A stretch of DNA of 64,000 bases from Alteromonas sp. ASW11-130 (GCF_026183735.1 NZ_JAPFRE010000025.1:62001-126000), one strand, 5' to 3'; positions 22,882-32,240 are shown, counted from the first letter of the stretch. Notes: a model not told the origin generated them from the letters alone. Numbers and translations are program-made.

Positions 22882-23207
22882 TAGGGTTGAAATCGCGCCC
22901 TTCCTACCGGAATGTCAGAACTGCTATACCTCTCGTAGTGAGCAATACAGTATGCTTCTTTTGTGTAGATAGTTTTTTAGTTTTTTGAGTACCGTTACAA
23001 CGGTCCCGCCCCCTTACCCATAGACAATCCGCGTGTACGATATGTATTGACGCGCCGCAATATATTAAGGCCATTTTAACTAGGCCCTATGTTTTCTGCC
23101 GCGTAAAAACGACGGCTAATCCGAACCCAGTAATCCAGCCTTTGCAACTTTGCCAGAACAAATGTAATTTATGGTCGGATTTTTTCACGCTTAGCTGGAC
23201 TACATTA
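22882..23207. other. Intergenic region before the amidohydrolase gene
   Basis: No gene seen. A 14-base inverted repeat ACCGTT-AC-AACGGT lies at 22991-23004, possibly an operator or a small hairpin. No T-tract terminator was found after the HD-GYP gene. Confidence 0.4.
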
Positions 23208-26200
23208 ATGATAAAGCAACCCAAATTATGGTTAAGTGCGCTAGCACTCAGCTTGTGCTCTTCAACACTTTCTCTTCACGCTACCGAAAAAGCAGATGAA
23301 AACGAAAATAAGAAAGAAGAAAAGTGGAATGTGTTGGAGCCACCGTTTAAGTTAAACGACGTATCTATTACGACCCAAGAAACCACTTGGTCGAGCCTTG
23401 ACGTTTCTCCCGACGGCGAATACATGGTGTTTGATATGCTAGGTGATTTGTACAAGGTATCTCTGTCTGGTGGCAAAGCCACAGCATTGACTCAAGATTT
23501 TGCCTGGAATATTCATCCGGCAATTTCTCCTGATGGCAAACAAATAGCCTTTATTTCAGATCGTGGTGGTATCTCCAATATTTGGGTGATGGATATAGAC
23601 GGCAGCAACTTAAAACAGATAAGTACGTCAGATAAAAACCTGATCCACTCACCTAAATGGAGTCCAGATGGCAATTATTTAGTTGCCACCAAAGGTATTA
23701 TGTCTAGTCGCAGCATTCCTGCTGGCGAAATCTGGATGTATCACAAAGATGGAGGCGACGGACTCCCTATCAAAGAAAGGGTAAATGGCAAAAGCGAGCA
23801 GAACAATATAGCCGATCCAGTGTTTTCTGCCGATGGCAAGTATATCTACTATACCCAAAATACCGTTCCTGGAAGTAATTTCGAATATAACCGCAACCCA
23901 CTAGAGGGCATTTTCGCGGTGACCCGTTTTGACCGGGAAACCGGCGAAGAGAGTAGATATATCTCTGGCACAGGTGGAGCAATTGTTCCCACACCTTCAC
24001 CCGACGGAAAATACGTGGCGTTTATACGCCGGGTAAAAAACAAAACCGGTCTATTTATTAAAGAACGCGAAACCGGTCTTGAGAAGCCTCTTACTTTGGA
24101 ATTAGAGCGAGACATGCAAGAAGGCTTTGGTTCAGAAGGTTACTATGCTTATTTCGACTGGTTGCCTGACTCCTCGGCTTTAGTTTATTGGGCTGGGGGT
24201 AAATTTCATCAAATCAACCTCGCAGATAAATCGATTACACCGATTAATATTTCTGTCGACGCTAAATTACAATATGCTGACGCATTGCGTTTCGATGTAG
24301 ATGTCGCAGCAGAACAATTTGATGTAAAGATGATCCGTTGGTCACAGAAATCGCCCGATGGAAAATCTATTCTTTTCCAAGCACTGGGGAAGCTTTATGT
24401 ACGTGATTTGAAAACGGGTAAAAACCGCCGTTTAACGTCACAGAACGAGCATGATGAATATTATCCTCGTTACTCAAATGATGGAAAATCCATTATCTAT
24501 GTAAGCTGGGACGATCAGAATCTTGGTGCGGTACGCATTGTTGACGCGTCCGGTAAAAATAGTCGCGTCGTAACATCTCAGCCGGGCCATTTTATCAACC
24601 CCAGCTTTTCACCAGACGGAACATGGATAACCTATCAAAAATTTGAGGGTGGTTACCTATTAGATCCCAAGTATTCTGTCGATCCAGGTATCTGCGTGAT
24701 GAACCTGAAGGAAAAAAAGGCTACCAAAGTACTAGATAGTGGACAGTCACCTCATTTTACTGATAACAACGAGCGCTTATATTTTACCGAATATGCCGGC
24801 GATACACCTTACCCAGAAACCCAATTCAGCAGCGTCAACCTGCAAGGAAACGATAAGCGTGTCCATCTCTACGGGGCAGACAGTGTAAGTGAGTACAAAC
24901 TATCCCACGATGGACAGTGGATTGCGTTCGTACATCAGTTTAAAACCTATGTTGCCCCCTTTATCGATAATGGAAAAAAAATCAACCTGGGACCAAAAAC
25001 CTCTGCTTATCCTGTAAAGCAGCTTTCGGCCCGGGCGGGTGAGTATTTAACGTGGAGCGCAGACAACAAAGCGGTGGGTTGGTTTCACGGCCCTCATTAC
25101 TACGAAAGAGAGTTGACCCAAGCCTTTGCTTATTTACCCAATGCGGTTGAAGAGCTACCTGAACCGGAAGACAAGGGTCTTAACCTGTCGTTTAGGGTAG
25201 AGTCTGATAAGCCATCGGGCGTTAAAGCATTAGTGGGCGGCAAAATCGTCACCATGCGTAATGCAGACAATTCACAGGAAATCATAGAAAACGGTGTGGT
25301 GCTTATTGCGGATAACCGCATTGAAGCAGTGGGTAAAGTGGGTGAAATATCGATTCCCGACGAAGCCTTACGCATTGATGCTAAAGGCATGACTATTATT
25401 CCTGGCTTAATTGATGCGCATGCTCACGGTTCGCAAGGTCGTCATGAAATTATTCCACAGCAAAACTGGGCACAATATTCCAACCTTGCATTTGGTGTGA
25501 CCACCATCCACGATCCGAGTAATGATACTACTGAGATTTTTGCTGCTTCAGAGTTACAGCGCGCGGGCAAACGAGTTGCACCACGTACTTACTCGACAGG
25601 CACCATCTTATACGGCGCAGAAGCATTAGGATATAAGGCGATTATTAACACTTACGACGACGCCTGGTTCCATGTGAATCGTTTAAAAGAAAGCGGCGCT
25701 ATATCGGTAAAAAGTTACAACCAGCCTCGGCGGGATCAGCGTCAACAGGTGCTTTGGGCAGCTAAAGATCTGAATATGATGGTGATGCCAGAAGGGGGCG
25801 GTAAATATCAACAAAATATGACCATGATGGTGGATGGCCATACTGGCCTTGAACACAGTATTCCGATTCCTAAGGGCTATAGCGATGTAACCCAGTTATG
25901 GCAAGCGACAGAATATGGTTATACCCCCACATTCGTGGTCTCTTATGGCGGTATGATGGGTGAAGAGTATTGGTACGACCGTACTGAGGTATGGAAAAAC
26001 GAACGCTTATTACGCTATGTGCCCTCTTATATTATTGATTCGCGCTCCATCAGACGCCCTACAGCTCCTGACAATCAATACAATCACGTCCAAGTTGCTG
26101 AGTATGCAAAAACACTACGCGACGCCGGTGTAAGTGTTCATATCGGTGCCCATGGCCAACGTGAGGGCCTTGGCGCCCACTGGGAACTATGGTCGATGGA

Positions 26201-26537
26201 ACAAGGTGGTTTTACGCCTTGGGAGGCATTGCGCGGTGGCACAATTGATGGGGCCCGCCATTTAGGTATGGATAAACACATCGGTAGTATCGAAAAAGGC
26301 AAACTGGCTGATTTAGTTGTCATCGAGGGTGACGTATTAAACGACTTGCGCCGCAGTGAATACGTAGCATACACGGTACTAAATGGCCGTATCTACGAAG
26401 CCGCGACTATGAATGAAGTCGGCAGTAAGAAACAACGTGAAGCGTTTTTCTTTGAAAAAGATAATGCGACCTTTATGCCTGCTTCTACCACGGTAGAAAT
26501 TGAGGCCAAGGCGGAAAAATATCACTGGCATCACTAG
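23208..26537 (+). CDS. Exported PD40 beta-propeller amidohydrolase
   Basis: Very large (1109 residues) two-part enzyme. A signal peptide (LWLSALALSLCSSTLSLHA) leads into a TolB/tricorn-like propeller with repeated SPDGK-type blades (for example ISPDGKQIAFISDRGG, SPDGKYVAFIRR, SFSPDGTWITYQ; about residues 60-600). An amidohydrolase domain follows (about 680-1090) with the metal site PGLIDAHAHG and a C-terminal LGMDKHIGSIEKGKLADLVV, resembling imidazolonepropionase-type hydrolases. Related proteins occur across Alteromonadales as uncharacterised amidohydrolases; the substrate is unknown. The ATG at 23208 is chosen because it puts the signal peptide at the N-terminus; a longer frame would add 22 odd residues. 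Confidence 0.88.
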   Translation: MIKQPKLWLSALALSLCSSTLSLHATEKADENENKKEEKWNVLEPPFKLNDVSITTQETTWSSLDVSPDGEYMVFDMLGDLYKVSLSGGKATALTQDFAWNIHPAISPDGKQIAFISDRGGISNIWVMDIDGSNLKQISTSDKNLIHSPKWSPDGNYLVATKGIMSSRSIPAGEIWMYHKDGGDGLPIKERVNGKSEQNNIADPVFSADGKYIYYTQNTVPGSNFEYNRNPLEGIFAVTRFDRETGEESRYISGTGGAIVPTPSPDGKYVAFIRRVKNKTGLFIKERETGLEKPLTLELERDMQEGFGSEGYYAYFDWLPDSSALVYWAGGKFHQINLADKSITPINISVDAKLQYADALRFDVDVAAEQFDVKMIRWSQKSPDGKSILFQALGKLYVRDLKTGKNRRLTSQNEHDEYYPRYSNDGKSIIYVSWDDQNLGAVRIVDASGKNSRVVTSQPGHFINPSFSPDGTWITYQKFEGGYLLDPKYSVDPGICVMNLKEKKATKVLDSGQSPHFTDNNERLYFTEYAGDTPYPETQFSSVNLQGNDKRVHLYGADSVSEYKLSHDGQWIAFVHQFKTYVAPFIDNGKKINLGPKTSAYPVKQLSARAGEYLTWSADNKAVGWFHGPHYYERELTQAFAYLPNAVEELPEPEDKGLNLSFRVESDKPSGVKALVGGKIVTMRNADNSQEIIENGVVLIADNRIEAVGKVGEISIPDEALRIDAKGMTIIPGLIDAHAHGSQGRHEIIPQQNWAQYSNLAFGVTTIHDPSNDTTEIFAASELQRAGKRVAPRTYSTGTILYGAEALGYKAIINTYDDAWFHVNRLKESGAISVKSYNQPRRDQRQQVLWAAKDLNMMVMPEGGGKYQQNMTMMVDGHTGLEHSIPIPKGYSDVTQLWQATEYGYTPTFVVSYGGMMGEEYWYDRTEVWKNERLLRYVPSYIIDSRSIRRPTAPDNQYNHVQVAEYAKTLRDAGVSVHIGAHGQREGLGAHWELWSMEQGGFTPWEALRGGTIDGARHLGMDKHIGSIEKGKLADLVVIEGDVLNDLRRSEYVAYTVLNGRIYEAATMNEVGSKKQREAFFFEKDNATFMPASTTVEIEAKAEKYHWHH

Positions 26538-26564
26538 TTAGCGAAACGTTGGTGTTTAAACTAA

Positions 26565-26588
26565 AACGGCTTCCATAAGGAAGCCGTT
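26565..26588. terminator. Bidirectional terminator between amidohydrolase and HMG-CoA reductase genes
   Basis: AACGGCTTCC (26565-26574), loop ATAA, GGAAGCCGTT (26579-26588): a perfect 10-bp stem between convergent genes. On the minus strand it is followed by TTTAGTTTAA; on the plus strand the T run is poorer. Confidence 0.7.
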
Positions 26589-26606
26589 CTCGTATGCGGT
26601 ATATTG

Positions 26607-28151
26607 TTAGCGGTTTCGACCGTATTGTTCGTGCGAGGAAACCCAATCCGATGAAGATATCGCTGAAGCCAAAGAAATTTCACCGGCTAACGCCACCGCC
26701 CCCACAATTTCAGCAAATTTATACGCTTTGCCGCGGCCATAGCAGTCCATCAGCTCTAAGCATTCTCTTTGTGTACCAATTCCAGTTCCACCTCCATACG
26801 TTGCCACAATTAGCGAAGGAATAGTGAGAGATAAATACAAGTCACCTTCTTCCGTTAACTCGCTGTAGAGCATGCCTGCTGAAGACTCGGAAACGTTTGC
26901 CACGTCCTGCCCTGTCGCGATAAACATGGCGGTGATCCCGTTGGGGGAGTGCAAGCCAGTATTATTTACCCCCGATAGGAAAGACCCAACGCTCGCCACT
27001 CGCCCATGGTAGTCAATTTGTTTAGGGTCAACTCGCATTACACTTAACAAGTGTTCCCGTTTAATAGTTGCTTCCGCCGTCACACGCTTGCCACGGGTGC
27101 GCATAATATTTATTTGTGACGCTTTTTTATCTGTTGCGAAATTTGATTCCAAATAAAAGTTTTCGATACCTTTGTAGTGGTCCAGGATCCAACCGCAGGC
27201 AGCAAAGGTGGCTCTTCCTACCATGTTTTGGCCCGCGGCATCGCCGGTCTTATAATTAAATCGCAAAAAGGTAAATTTGTTTGAAAGAATATGGTCAATA
27301 TAGGTAAGCTTGGCCACAGAAGACGTAGCTTCAGCATGTTCGCGAATTGTGGCAATGTTTTCTTGAACCCACTTTGCAAAGTCTCTTGCGCCGCGGGCAT
27401 CAGAAAATACGAAAACTGGAGCGCGCTGCATCGCATCATCAACCACCGTTGATTTTACGCCACCACTCATATTGAGGAGTTTCATACCTCGGTTATAGGA
27501 CGCGACCAGCGTTCCTTCGGTTGTGGCCAAAGGAACAACGAACTCACCTTTAGCGTGTTCACCATCTATAATAAGTGGTCCCGCGATCCCAATAGGAACT
27601 TGGGCAACTCCGATAAAATGTTCAATGTTCCCTTTTAAGTCTTGCGGATCGATTGAGTATTTGCCCACATGATTGACTTTACCGTTAGTCAAATTTTCAA
27701 AATATTTTTGCCGCTCGCTGATAATACCTTCTTCATAATCGTTATGACTGCTGCGGGGAATATGGGTTTCGTTTGAAGTTTCTGCAGACACATTGTCTTG
27801 TACTTCAAATTTTAGCTTACCAAACGGTGATGCTTTAAATGAAACACCCACTTTGCGCTTTTCTGGGTTAACAGGTTCCTTTACATGTAAATGTACGGTA
27901 ATCACCTGTTTTAAGTCGAATGTCACTTCGCCTTTTTGATTAAACTCCGCAAAACTTAGTATCTCATCAGGCGAAAGCTGTAAATAGATTTTGTCTTCAT
28001 CAATTTGCTTACCATCCAGTGAAATCCAATTTAACGACTGGATCTTTGCATCTTTTAAGCGGTTTTTAAGCATAAACTTTATGCCCTTAGAAGTGCTACA
28101 CAAACTCCCATGAGTATAAAGTTGTTTCAACAACATGCTGGGCACAAACAT
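26607..28151 (-). CDS. Hydroxymethylglutaryl-CoA reductase, class I type
   Basis: Reduces HMG-CoA to mevalonate with NADPH. 514 residues: an N-terminal segment of about 125 residues not found in the catalytic core, then the HMGR fold with GVAQVPIGIAGPL, TTEGTLVASYNRG (catalytic Glu), ATDKKASQINIM (Lys), TGDAAGQNMVGRA (Asp) and the C-terminal VSSHEQYGRNR (His). All four catalytic residues are seen and the motifs look like the class I form. An AAGGA ribosome-binding site supports the start at 28151. No other mevalonate-pathway gene is nearby and the organism makes isoprenoids with IspB, so its role is unclear. Confidence 0.9.
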   Translation of the reverse strand: MFVPSMLLKQLYTHGSLCSTSKGIKFMLKNRLKDAKIQSLNWISLDGKQIDEDKIYLQLSPDEILSFAEFNQKGEVTFDLKQVITVHLHVKEPVNPEKRKVGVSFKASPFGKLKFEVQDNVSAETSNETHIPRSSHNDYEEGIISERQKYFENLTNGKVNHVGKYSIDPQDLKGNIEHFIGVAQVPIGIAGPLIIDGEHAKGEFVVPLATTEGTLVASYNRGMKLLNMSGGVKSTVVDDAMQRAPVFVFSDARGARDFAKWVQENIATIREHAEATSSVAKLTYIDHILSNKFTFLRFNYKTGDAAGQNMVGRATFAACGWILDHYKGIENFYLESNFATDKKASQINIMRTRGKRVTAEATIKREHLLSVMRVDPKQIDYHGRVASVGSFLSGVNNTGLHSPNGITAMFIATGQDVANVSESSAGMLYSELTEEGDLYLSLTIPSLIVATYGGGTGIGTQRECLELMDCYGRGKAYKFAEIVGAVALAGEISLASAISSSDWVSSHEQYGRNR

Positions 28152-28282
28152 TCAAATTCCTTGTGGTTGATTTTGTTGGTAAACCTATTAATTGTAAAAG
28201 TTATAGCACAGAAAAGAATAAATGGTGCTAATTGCGAACATAAGAAAAACCCTTACTGCATAAGAAACCTCCACTCCACACC

Positions 28283-28343
28283 AAAAATTGGGTCATAAAG
28301 TGTAAAAATTGGGCCATCCAGCATTTCTTCAGGTCAATTTTTA
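28283..28343. promoter_or_regulatory. Repeated AAAAATTG motif, possible operators
   Basis: AAAAATTGGGTCAT starts at 28283 and AAAAATTGGGCCAT at 28304, so the two copies are 21 bp apart, about two helical turns. A third, inverted copy (CAATTTTTA, 28335-28343) follows. This spacing is typical of cooperative regulator binding. The LuxR-type protein encoded in the operon is one candidate binder. Function is inferred. Confidence 0.45.
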
Positions 28344-28424
28344 GGCTGGACCTCCCCCCTGTAGCCTTATGCTCCACATTCAAGCTAAATTGAAAAACGT
28401 CAGCAAGGATGACTGACCGTAAAC

Positions 28425-28522
28425 AGTGGATACCCGATTAAATCGTGAGGGAGGCGTCAGGGAAATAAGATGCCAGGGAAGCGAATTGACGAAAAGGATG
28501 TGTCTTTAATTTGGTATCCACT
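28425..28522 (+). repeat. Long-range inverted repeat enclosing a purine-rich segment
   Basis: AGTGGATACC (28425-28434) and GGTATCCACT (28513-28522) are perfect 10-bp inverted repeats 78 bases apart. Inside are two smaller potential hairpins (CGAT-TAA-ATCG at 28435-28445 and GGCGTC/GATGCC at 28453-28474). The layout could be a closing stem of a structured leader RNA for the operon. It does not match any riboswitch class I can recall. Confidence 0.4.
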
Positions 28523-28567
28523 TGCTTTGCGTAATCGTCAAAAACTCAAATAAAAAAGGAGGCAGTT

Positions 28568-29818
28568 ATGCGCAAAGGGCTATTTCGAGAGCAGGCTATT
28601 CAATCTCAACGCCAGCAGCTCGACGGAAACGTCGTATTACTACCGCAGTTTTCTACTGTTCTTATTACAATCTTGGTCTTTGCTTGGATAGGTATTGTTA
28701 CCTACTTCTTAATTACCCACGATTACGCTCAACACGCGCAGGTAAATGGGTGGCTGGAACCTTCGGAAGGAGTTATACGGATTTATCCACACCGCAGCGG
28801 GGGAAGAATAACTACCATAAACGTCCAAGAAGGCCAACACGTAAACGCAGGTCAAACATTACTTACCCTTGATAATCGTTCCACCACGGTAGACGGTAGC
28901 TTGGAGCAAAAGCTACTCGAAGAATACAAGGCGCAGAAAATCACATTGCAGAGCCAACTAGCAATGCTTGAAAATCACTATTCAGCAGAACAGCAAACCT
29001 TAAACTTATCAATTCACAATACTGAACAACAGCTTGCCAATATTGAGGCAATGAAAGAGCTGGTTATGGAACGGCTAGCACTCGCCCAATCACACTACAC
29101 GTCCGCCCGCGCGTTGGCAGAAAAACAGTTATTACCCCAACAGGAGGTTAGACAGCTGCGGGGAAGCTTTTTAGCGGTAAAACAGGATGCGTCTCAGATG
29201 AATGCGGAACGGCTTAAACTTTCTAGTGCTTTGGAAGAAAAGGAGGCGTCCCATAAACAGCTTATGGTTAAATTCGAGCAGAACACTAATGACATAAAAG
29301 TGAGTTTGTCGGAGATCAATCAGCGTATCGCCACCACTATAAGCCAACAGGCTGAAGTTATCAAAGCGCCTAAAGCGGGTATAGTATCCAACTTGCACGC
29401 GTTTGTAGGGGAGTATTCACAGCAACAGAAACCTCTACTCACTCTACTTCCAAACGACTCTGTTATTAACGCAAAACTTATCATTCCCGTGCGCTCTGCT
29501 GGCTTCGTCAAAGCGGGGCAGTCTATTGACCTGCGCTATGATGCATTTCCATACCAAAAATTTGGCGTTTATTCCGGTAAAGTTACAGATATTGCACAAT
29601 CAGTCTCACTACCAGGCGAGCTTCACACGGTACCCGTTACGTTCGACGAGCCCGCCTATGTCGTGAACGCTACCATAGATAGTAACAATATTCGCGCCTA
29701 TGGTATGACCGTACCGTTAAAAGCGGGGATGACATTTTCAGCACACATAGAAGTAAGCAAGCGCTCACTTATAGAATGGCTTTTTGAACCATTGTATAGC
29801 TTAGCAGGGAGAGTGTGA
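28568..29818 (+). CDS. HlyD-family membrane fusion protein of a peptide exporter
   Basis: Periplasmic adaptor for type I secretion, 416 residues. A single N-terminal membrane helix (VLITILVFAWIGIVTYFLI) is followed by a lipoyl-like half (QVNGWLEPSEGVIRIYPHRSG, VQEGQHVNAGQTLLTL), a long coiled coil (about residues 115-245) and the second lipoyl half (APKAGIVSNLHAFVGEYSQ), then a beta-barrel. GGAGG lies 4-8 bases before the ATG. The stop overlaps the start of the C39-ABC gene (TGATG), so the two are translationally coupled. The outer-membrane TolC partner must come from elsewhere in the genome. Confidence 0.93.
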   Translation: MRKGLFREQAIQSQRQQLDGNVVLLPQFSTVLITILVFAWIGIVTYFLITHDYAQHAQVNGWLEPSEGVIRIYPHRSGGRITTINVQEGQHVNAGQTLLTLDNRSTTVDGSLEQKLLEEYKAQKITLQSQLAMLENHYSAEQQTLNLSIHNTEQQLANIEAMKELVMERLALAQSHYTSARALAEKQLLPQQEVRQLRGSFLAVKQDASQMNAERLKLSSALEEKEASHKQLMVKFEQNTNDIKVSLSEINQRIATTISQQAEVIKAPKAGIVSNLHAFVGEYSQQQKPLLTLLPNDSVINAKLIIPVRSAGFVKAGQSIDLRYDAFPYQKFGVYSGKVTDIAQSVSLPGELHTVPVTFDEPAYVVNATIDSNNIRAYGMTVPLKAGMTFSAHIEVSKRSLIEWLFEPLYSLAGRV

Positions 29819-31989
29819 TGGATAGCATTACCTCACACTCACTGGCAGCACTCTCGGGGAAATGCAGCCGCCGGACACCCATGGTGTTTCAAACGGAAGC
29901 TGCCGAATGTGGCCTCGCATGCCTGGCGATGGTCGCGAATTACTTCGGCAAAAATACGGACCTACATACACTTCGACGTAAGTTTTCAATCTCCATGCGA
30001 GGAGCCTCTTTAAAACAGATTATCGAAATAAGTAGTCAATTGCAGCTCACCACCAGGCCGTTAAAAGTAGAAATTTCACATTTTCAAAAATTAAAAGCGC
30101 CCTGCATCCTACACTGGGATATGCACCATTTTGTAGTATTAACTAAAGTAAATCGAGATGGCATTCTAATCAATGATCCCGCTTTAGGCGCTCGTAAGAT
30201 ACGGTGGAGAGAAGTAGACAAACATTTCACCGGTATTGCTTTGGAACTTTCACCTACTGCAGAATTCAAAGGCGAGGCGACCCCAACCAAGTTATCTTTA
30301 AGTCATTTTTGGCATCAAGCGCAAGGGCTAAAGCGCTCATTAGGTATTCTATTTTTACTCTCTGTGATGATACAGCTATTTACGCTTGCCTCGCCCTACT
30401 ACATGCAAACCGTCATAGACGATGCCCTAATCAATCAGCAACAGGACCTGTTGCTGATTCTTGCTTTGGGATTCGGTTTGCTTTTACTTATTGAAACAGG
30501 CGTTTCATTGTTCCGACAATTCCTTGTGTTAAGCCTGTCGTCGCGCCTGCAGTTACAAATGTCCGCGAATGTCTTCCACCATCTGATTCGTTTACCTGTC
30601 AGTTATTTTAGCAAGCGACATGTCGGGGATGTAGTGTCACGTTTCACTTCACTGAGTCAGATCCGGGAGTTTTTCACAGTAGGTTTGGTAACGGCAGTGT
30701 TGGACGGGGTTATGGCGCTTATTACTCTCATTGTAATGTTCGTTTACTCATCACAACTTTCTTTCGTCGTGCTAGCTGTAGCAACAGCGTACTTTATTAC
30801 TAGGGCATGCATTGTCCCGGCAGTAAAGCGTCTTAATGCCGAACGAATATTGGCTTCTGCGAATGAACAGAGCCACTTTATGGAATCCGTGCGAGGCGTC
30901 CAAACAGTGAAGCAATTCTCACAAGAATCATCGAGAGAAGGTCAGTGGCAAAACAAACTAACAGAAGTAATAAATGCCGATATACATCTGGGAAAGTGGG
31001 ATATCAGCACTAACACAATTAATAAACTGCTATTTGGCATAGAAAATATTGTAATCGTTTATCTGGCTGCACATCTCGTTTTAGACAATGCGTTTACAGT
31101 GGGCATGCTGTACGCCTTTATGAGCTACAAAAATCGTTTTATATCGTCCGTGGATGGTCTGATAACAAAGTATGTCGAATTCAAAATGATGTCAGTTCAT
31201 TTTGACCGCCTAGCGGACATTGTGTTTTCAGAAAAAGAACCGATGTTAACAGAGCGTGCTGGCATCGGTGATTCAAAGTCCGCGTGTCTTGCCCCACTCG
31301 AAGTAAATGCCATCAGCTACCGTTATAGCGACATTGACAAGCCCATTTTTGACAACTTATCCCTTACTGTTGAACCTGGTAGCATCATTGCCATAGTTGG
31401 GCCAAGCGGTGCGGGAAAGTCTACGTTAATGCGATGTTTAATGGGACTAGAAGCGCCAACTTCCGGAAAAGTTTTGTATCGGGGGCAAACGGTATACAGC
31501 TCCGCATGGTTTAGAAAAAATACCGCATCAGTGATGCAGGGCGATCAATGCTTGAGCGGAACTATTGCTGACAATATAACTTGTTTCGACGAAGTGGCCG
31601 ACTTTGAGCGCATGATGTGGTGCGCCCAACAAGCTTGTATTCACGATGAAATTATGACTATGCCCATGCAATATCAAACGCTGGTCGGCGACATGGGGCG
31701 CAGTCTATCTGGAGGGCAATTGCAACGCGTTCTGCTTGCCCGGGCGCTATATCGAAATCCCTCTATTCTTTTTCTTGACGAAGCGAGCAGTCATTTAGAT
31801 GTAGTTAACGAGCAACGGATTAACAAGAATTTAGCTAAGTTGTCTATTACTCGAATCCTCGTCGCGCACCGACCGGAAACTATCGCGCTTGCCGAAAGAG
31901 TGTATGTGCTAAATCAAGGGTGCCTTCACTTAATTGATCCTGACGCTGAATTACAAAATCTTAAACAACAAGGAGAGCATGATGCTTAA
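29818..31989 (+). CDS. C39 peptidase-containing ABC exporter for GG-leader peptides
   Basis: Combined protease and ABC transporter (723 residues) that cuts double-glycine leaders and exports the peptide. The C39 domain is intact: Gln25 and Cys31 in FQTEAAECGLACL, His104 in DMHHFVVL, Asp120 in ILINDPALG. The membrane domain (about 165-440) has six predicted helices. The ABC domain has Walker [12 protein letters not shown], signature LSGGQLQRVLLARAL, Walker B ILFLDEASSHLD and the H-loop LVAHRPE. The ATG at 29818 overlaps the hlyD-like stop; an in-frame GTG sits one codon earlier. The best candidate substrate is the 61-residue precursor encoded at 32624. Confidence 0.95.
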   Translation: MDSITSHSLAALSGKCSRRTPMVFQTEAAECGLACLAMVANYFGKNTDLHTLRRKFSISMRGASLKQIIEISSQLQLTTRPLKVEISHFQKLKAPCILHWDMHHFVVLTKVNRDGILINDPALGARKIRWREVDKHFTGIALELSPTAEFKGEATPTKLSLSHFWHQAQGLKRSLGILFLLSVMIQLFTLASPYYMQTVIDDALINQQQDLLLILALGFGLLLLIETGVSLFRQFLVLSLSSRLQLQMSANVFHHLIRLPVSYFSKRHVGDVVSRFTSLSQIREFFTVGLVTAVLDGVMALITLIVMFVYSSQLSFVVLAVATAYFITRACIVPAVKRLNAERILASANEQSHFMESVRGVQTVKQFSQESSREGQWQNKLTEVINADIHLGKWDISTNTINKLLFGIENIVIVYLAAHLVLDNAFTVGMLYAFMSYKNRFISSVDGLITKYVEFKMMSVHFDRLADIVFSEKEPMLTERAGIGDSKSACLAPLEVNAISYRYSDIDKPIFDNLSLTVEPGSIIAIVGPSGAGKSTLMRCLMGLEAPTSGKVLYRGQTVYSSAWFRKNTASVMQGDQCLSGTIADNITCFDEVADFERMMWCAQQACIHDEIMTMPMQYQTLVGDMGRSLSGGQLQRVLLARALYRNPSILFLDEASSHLDVVNEQRINKNLAKLSITRILVAHRPETIALAERVYVLNQGCLHLIDPDAELQNLKQQGEHDA

Positions 31990-32233
31990 TACTCAGTGCA
32001 CCAAGTCTATGGAAGACAAACTATCTCAACTATCTAAACGCGAATTGCAAGTAGCCCATAAAATTATGGAAGGGTTACCGAATAAACGTATTGCAAGTCA
32101 ACTCTTTATCAGCGAGCGCACCGTGAAATTTCATTGTGCGAACATATATCGCAAACTGGAGATTCGTGACAGGGCAGCGCTCATGGCGGCCTATTTTAGG
32201 CAACTTTATCAACTTCAAGCATCTGACATGTGA
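31982..32233 (+). CDS. LuxR-type HTH regulator without a receiver domain
   Basis: 83-residue protein made almost entirely of a GerE/LuxR-type helix-turn-helix: LSKRELQVAHKIMEGLPNKRIASQL, then the recognition-helix segment SERTVKFHCANIYRKL and RDRAALMAAYF. No receiver or autoinducer domain. The ATG at 31982 is 6 bases after AGGAG and lies inside the end of the exporter gene (8-base overlap), so it belongs to the same operon. Likely a local regulator of the cluster, perhaps acting at the repeated motif upstream of the HlyD gene. Its signal input is unknown. Confidence 0.88.
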   Translation: MLNTQCTKSMEDKLSQLSKRELQVAHKIMEGLPNKRIASQLFISERTVKFHCANIYRKLEIRDRAALMAAYFRQLYQLQASDM

Positions 32234-32240
32234 CTACCGG

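Larger units (their letters stand above)
28152..28567. other. Control region upstream of the peptide cluster
   Basis: 416 bases between divergent HMG-CoA reductase and the HlyD gene. It holds three copies of an AAAAATTG motif (28283-28342) and a 10-bp inverted repeat at 28425-28522, both listed below. A 27-codon frame at 28470-28553 (start MPGKRIDEKDV) ends 14 bases before the HlyD start; it lies inside the inverted-repeat structure and I do not call it a gene. Confidence 0.5.

Noticed and set aside
28110-28298. 62-codon frame upstream of the peptide cluster, considered as a second precursor
   Set aside because: No leader with Gly-Gly, overlaps the HMG-CoA reductase start antisense, and no ribosome-binding site.
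28470-28553. 27-codon frame (MPGKRIDEKDV...) just before the HlyD gene
   Set aside because: Too short to judge, inside the inverted-repeat structure, no clear Shine-Dalgarno sequence; noted as a possible leader peptide or remnant only.
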